Below, one piece after another: positions 6,356 through 8,694 of a stretch of DNA of 8,694 nucleotides. The first letter of the stretch is position 1, and each line of letters opens with the position of its first letter. The DNA is from JABDNZ01 sp050049805 (GTDB taxonomy: Bacteria > Gemmatimonadota > Gemmatimonadetes > Longimicrobiales > Gaopeijiaceae). A program made the translations under genes and the position numbers. The notes under the pieces were generated by a model. It searched no databases, was not told where the DNA came from, and saw only the letters and a program-made list of their open reading frames with translations. Location: the NCBI GenBank assembly GCA_050049805.1, contig JASFVN010000183.1, positions 1 through 8,694 on the forward strand, given 5' to 3'.

Positions 6356-7251
6356 GATGCTTCCTCCCGGGCACTCGCACTCGCCGAAGCCCCCGCCCTT
6401 TCCCTGGCCCTCCGGAGGGCTCTGAGACTCAGTACCTCCACCAGCTCCCGGCGGTGCTCCGCAGAACCCCTGATGTCCGTGATGGGAGCGGACGCCCTCA
6501 CGGCTTCGGCAGCCGCGGCAGCAAGGTCGTCGTCGGCTGCCTTGCTCCCCGCCAGTCCTTCTTCGGCCGCTTCCACCAGGATCGGCGTGGGCGCCACGGC
6601 TCCCAGGGAAAGACGGGCTCCTGTGCAGGTATCTCCGTCGAAACGCAAAAACGCCGCGGCGCTGGCCACCGAGATGAAGTTGGTGGCCCGGAGACCGAAG
6701 GTCTCGTAGGCCGCCCCCTCATGCGATCTACGCACAGGAACCAGGATCTCGGCGAGAATGTGCCCGGCAGCCAGGATCGTCTTCCGATGGTCCCCGAAGA
6801 ACAGATCCGCCGGCACATCCAGGTTTCCATCCGGGGCAGCGACAAGGACTCGGGACGAGAGGGCCAGAAGGAGCGGGGCGAAGTCTGCGCAGGAGGCGGC
6901 GGTGCAGAGATTGCCTCCAACCGTGGCCCGGTTCCTGACCTGGGGTGTTCCAAAAACGCCCACCGCATCCAGGAGCTCCGGCCGCATCGCGCGAACCTCC
7001 GGAGAGCCCTCCAGTCGGGCCGGAGTCACGAGGGCACCGATTCTCAGCGTCTCCCCTTCAAGGCGGATCTCCTGAAGCTCCCTGAGATCAGCCAGGGATA
7101 CCAGGTGGCTGGGTGCTTTGGTGCCCCGCCGGAGGTCCACCATGACATCTGTGCCCCCGGCGAGGAGAATGGCGTCCGGTGGGAGACCTTGAAGGAGATG
7201 GCAGGCCTCGGTAAGGGATCCGGGCCGATGGTATTCCATAGAGCGTGTCAC
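6352..7251 (-). CDS. FAD-binding subunit of the xanthine dehydrogenase-family enzyme
   Basis: The medium, flavin-binding subunit (299 residues) that takes electrons from the [2Fe-2S] clusters of the next gene product. The N-terminus MEYHRPGSLTEA is typical. The two FAD pyrophosphate motifs are AGGTD at 31-35 and TVGGN at 110-114, followed by CADFAP and a C-terminal domain (about 175-285) of the CO-dehydrogenase flavoprotein C-terminal type (LRATNFISVASAAAF, LSLGAVAPTP). The tail ends in a low-complexity Ala/Ser/Arg run. The open frame continues upstream to 7608 but the extra residues match nothing, so they are non-coding. I prefer GTG at 7251: AAGGAAGG (7263-7256) puts AGGA 7 nt before it. 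ATG at 7239, four codons later, is the alternative but has poor spacing. No cysteine-rich insertion follows the second FAD motif, so the additional [4Fe-4S] cluster of HcrB is absent. The stop overlaps the next start as ATGA. Confidence 0.9.
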   Translation of the reverse strand: MTRSMEYHRPGSLTEACHLLQGLPPDAILLAGGTDVMVDLRRGTKAPSHLVSLADLRELQEIRLEGETLRIGALVTPARLEGSPEVRAMRPELLDAVGVFGTPQVRNRATVGGNLCTAASCADFAPLLLALSSRVLVAAPDGNLDVPADLFFGDHRKTILAAGHILAEILVPVRRSHEGAAYETFGLRATNFISVASAAAFLRFDGDTCTGARLSLGAVAPTPILVEAAEEGLAGSKAADDDLAAAAAEAVRASAPITDIRGSAEHRRELVEVLSLRALRRARERAGASASASAREEAS

Positions 7252-7419
7252 GGAGCCTTCCTTTGGTCTGAAGCCAGGGCGCCGTCGCGTCGAGTCCCCA
7301 TGCTTGCGAACCGCCGGCCTCCCGGCAAGGGGATCTCCCAAAAGTTCACTCAGGGAACCAGGGCAAAGAGCCTCAAGCTTCAATAGAACAAGGGAAAAGT
7401 CCCCGCGCCCCGCCTCTCG

Positions 7420-7446
7420 TTGACGTAGGCCTCCTGGGCATCTAAT
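7420..7446 (+). promoter_or_regulatory. Weak candidate promoter for the oxidoreductase gene
   Basis: TTGACG (7420-7425, 5 of 6 for -35) is followed after only 15 bp by TCTAAT (7441-7446, 5 of 6 for -10). Both boxes are good but the spacer is shorter than the usual 16-18 bp, which often means activator dependence or a false match. It would leave a leader of about 150 nt. Confidence 0.3.
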
Positions 7447-7517
7447 CTGACTCGAGGCGGTCTCTTCTTCACCTGGTGAGGGCGTGTATGACCGACTTTC
7501 CAAGCCTTCCTTCTTCG

Positions 7518-7547
7518 GATTCCAGCTTAGTACCCCAATCCGGAATC
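7518..7547. promoter_or_regulatory. Short inverted repeat, possible operator
   Basis: GATTCC (7518-7523) and GGAATC (7542-7547) are perfect 6-bp inverted arms 18 nt apart, inside the leader of the plus-strand oxidoreductase gene, about 60 nt before its start. It could be a regulator site or an RNA hairpin; the arms are short enough for chance. Confidence 0.2.
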
Positions 7548-7606
7548 GTGCCTGGCCGCCCACCATCGAACACCCACTACCTGTCCCTGTGAGCAGGAGT
7601 CGACCC

Positions 7607-8694
7607 ATGGCAACAGCCGCACAGACCCGGATCGAGGAAGACGTCTGGATCCCAACCTGTTGTGGACAGTGCTACTGCATGTGTGGCATCAAGGTTCGCC
7701 GCCAAAACGGCATCGTTACCGAGATCGAGGGGAATCCCGACGCGCCCACGGGCCGAGGGGCCATCTGCCCCAAGGGGCTGGCATCCCCCCACCTGCTCTA
7801 TGATCCCTACCGGGTGAACTACCCCTTGAAACGGACCAACCCGGAGAAGGGACTCGGTGTGGACCCGAAGTTCGTGAGGATCTCGTGGGAGGAGGCCCTG
7901 GACATCATCGTCCAGAAGCTCCAGGAGTGCCGGGAGAGGGATCCCCGGGGCGCTTTCTTCCAGGCCACCACCACGCAGGCTTCCGAGATTCGTTTCGGGG
8001 TCATCGGTTTCATGAAGGGGTTCGGTACGCCCAACTACTGGGTGTCCGGGGGAGGGCTCCACTGCGGGAACGGCGCCCACTTCATGAACGGGATCATGCA
8101 CGTCGCCTGGTCCATCATCCCGGATTTCGCCCACTGCAACTATGCTTTGAACTTCGGCTGCTCCAAGGGCCACGGGGCGGGGCATGTGGCGGTACAAAAC
8201 GCCACCCAGGCAGCAGACGCCCGGGCCCGGGGGTTCAAGAATGTGGTTTTCGATCCGTTCCAGAGTGCCCAGGCATCGAAAGGCCACGAGTGGGTACCCA
8301 TCAAGGTGGGGACCGACGGAGCCATGGCTCTGGGCCTCGTGAACTCCCTCCTGAATGAACACGGCATCTACGACGCGGAATACCTCATGTACAAGACCAA
8401 CGGCCCGTACCTCATCAGGCCGGACGATGGTCGGTACGTGAGGGACCCCGAGACCAACCTGCCCCTGGTCTGGGACCTGGCGGACGACTGCCCCAAAGCC
8501 CACAACGACCCGGACGTGACCCGGGTCCAGTATGAAGACCAAGCCCACGAAGTGGCTCTGACGGGCACCTTCCAGGTCAACGGCATGGAGTGCCGGCCGG
8601 CTTTTGAGCTCCTGAAGGAGCACGTCAAGAAGTACACGCCGGACTACGTGGAGAAGATCACCAGTGTCCCGGCCGCCACGGTGAGCCGCATCGC
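7607..8694 (+). CDS. DMSO reductase-family molybdopterin oxidoreductase, Fe-S containing (partial, runs off window)
   Basis: N-terminal 362 residues of a molybdenum/tungsten bis-pyranopterin enzyme; typical members are about 700-900 residues, so roughly half is visible. A [4Fe-4S] site is clear: Cys19-x2-Cys22-x3-Cys26-x27-Cys54, followed by PKG, where Lys56 is the residue usual in formate dehydrogenase-like members for electron transfer to the pterin. RISWEEALDIIVQKL at 91-105 is the standard domain-II entry. Cys153 in GGGLHCGNGAH (148-158) lies where the family places the metal ligand (Cys/SeCys near 140-150), so Cys ligation is likely. There is no twin-arginine signal or other export signal, so the enzyme is cytoplasmic. 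AGGAG (7595-7599), 7 nt before ATG, fixes the start. It is divergent from the Mo hydroxylase operon. The reaction cannot be named: formate dehydrogenase-, hydroxylase- or acetylene-hydratase-like roles are all open. The TupA gene in the same window makes tungsten a possibility. Confidence 0.9.
   Translation, partial: MATAAQTRIEEDVWIPTCCGQCYCMCGIKVRRQNGIVTEIEGNPDAPTGRGAICPKGLASPHLLYDPYRVNYPLKRTNPEKGLGVDPKFVRISWEEALDIIVQKLQECRERDPRGAFFQATTTQASEIRFGVIGFMKGFGTPNYWVSGGGLHCGNGAHFMNGIMHVAWSIIPDFAHCNYALNFGCSKGHGAGHVAVQNATQAADARARGFKNVVFDPFQSAQASKGHEWVPIKVGTDGAMALGLVNSLLNEHGIYDAEYLMYKTNGPYLIRPDDGRYVRDPETNLPLVWDLADDCPKAHNDPDVTRVQYEDQAHEVALTGTFQVNGMECRPAFELLKEHVKKYTPDYVEKITSVPAATVSRI

Larger units (their letters stand above)
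7252..7606. other. Divergent intergenic control region
   Basis: This 355-bp stretch separates the start of the minus-strand hydroxylase operon from the plus-strand oxidoreductase gene. No gene is supported in it: the frames that stay open give no recognisable protein. It should hold promoters in both directions. I found one weak plus-strand candidate and one short inverted repeat (listed separately) but no convincing minus-strand promoter. Only the half nearest the hydroxylase operon resembles a leader, with the AAGGAAGG ribosome-binding site at 7256-7263. Confidence 0.6.

Noticed and set aside
3578..6709. A 1043-codon open frame on the plus strand opposite the Mo hydroxylase genes
   Set aside because: The opposite strand encodes an intact, motif-rich enzyme over the same bases. 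The plus-strand translation is rich in Gly, His, Arg and Pro, has no recognisable domain, and crosses the boundary between two real genes. Long antisense frames are expected from codon bias in GC-rich genes.
7252..7608. N-terminal extension of the FAD subunit up to ATG at 7608
   Set aside because: The extra 119 residues resemble no flavin-subunit sequence and would overlap the divergent gene's start. The family N-terminus MEYHRPGSL begins at 7239, just after a good ribosome-binding site.
7577..8623. A 348-codon open frame on the minus strand opposite the oxidoreductase
   Set aside because: It is the mirror of a strongly supported DMSO reductase-family gene, shows no domain and has no credible ribosome-binding site.
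1..8694. Insertion sequences, CRISPR arrays, tRNA or rRNA genes
   Set aside because: No transposase-like frame, no regularly spaced direct repeats, and no tRNA or rRNA signature sequences were seen on either strand.

Overview
The window comes from a moderately high-GC bacterial chromosome (about 60% GC by impression). It carries six protein-coding genes and no RNA genes, mobile elements or CRISPR arrays that I can recognise. The gene content points to a metabolically versatile, probably anaerobic or facultatively anaerobic Gram-negative-type bacterium: a lipoprotein tungstate-binding protein, a xanthine-dehydrogenase-family hydroxylase, a DMSO-reductase-family molybdenum/tungsten enzyme and an Fe-S dehydratase. 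I cannot assign a phylum with confidence.

Layout. (i) 1-759, minus: tupA, the tungstate ABC transporter binding lipoprotein; its last residues lie beyond the left edge. (ii) 760-953: divergent promoter region. (iii) 954-1727, plus: a deoxynucleoside-kinase-family protein that converges on the next gene with only 24 bp between stop codons. (iv) 7251 down to 1752, minus: a compact three-gene operon read in the order FAD-binding subunit (7251-6352), fused [2Fe-2S]/molybdopterin catalytic subunit (6355-3590, ATGA overlap with the FAD gene), then a single-chain LeuD-LeuC-type dehydratase (3497-1752). (v) 7252-7606: a 355-bp divergent control region. (vi) 7607 to the right edge, plus: the N-terminal 362 residues of a cytoplasmic, Fe-S-containing molybdopterin oxidoreductase.

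How they may work together (inference). The FAD subunit and the fused FeS/Mo subunit together form a complete xanthine-dehydrogenase-family enzyme. Its catalytic half most resembles 4-hydroxybenzoyl-CoA reductase, but its FAD subunit lacks the extra [4Fe-4S] insertion of that enzyme. The downstream aconitase/isopropylmalate-isomerase-like enzyme would hydrate or dehydrate a hydroxy-acid. This pairing recalls nicotinate-type ring catabolism, where a Mo hydroxylase and a LeuCD-type dimethylmalate dehydratase occur in one pathway, but the substrate here is unknown. A second Mo/W enzyme on the divergent strand and the tungstate importer at the left edge make the region a metal-cofactor-dependent catabolic island. 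The most unusual items are the swivel-first LeuD-LeuC fusion with an atypical YCAT specificity loop, and the kinase with a Glu at what appears to be the base-reading Gln position.
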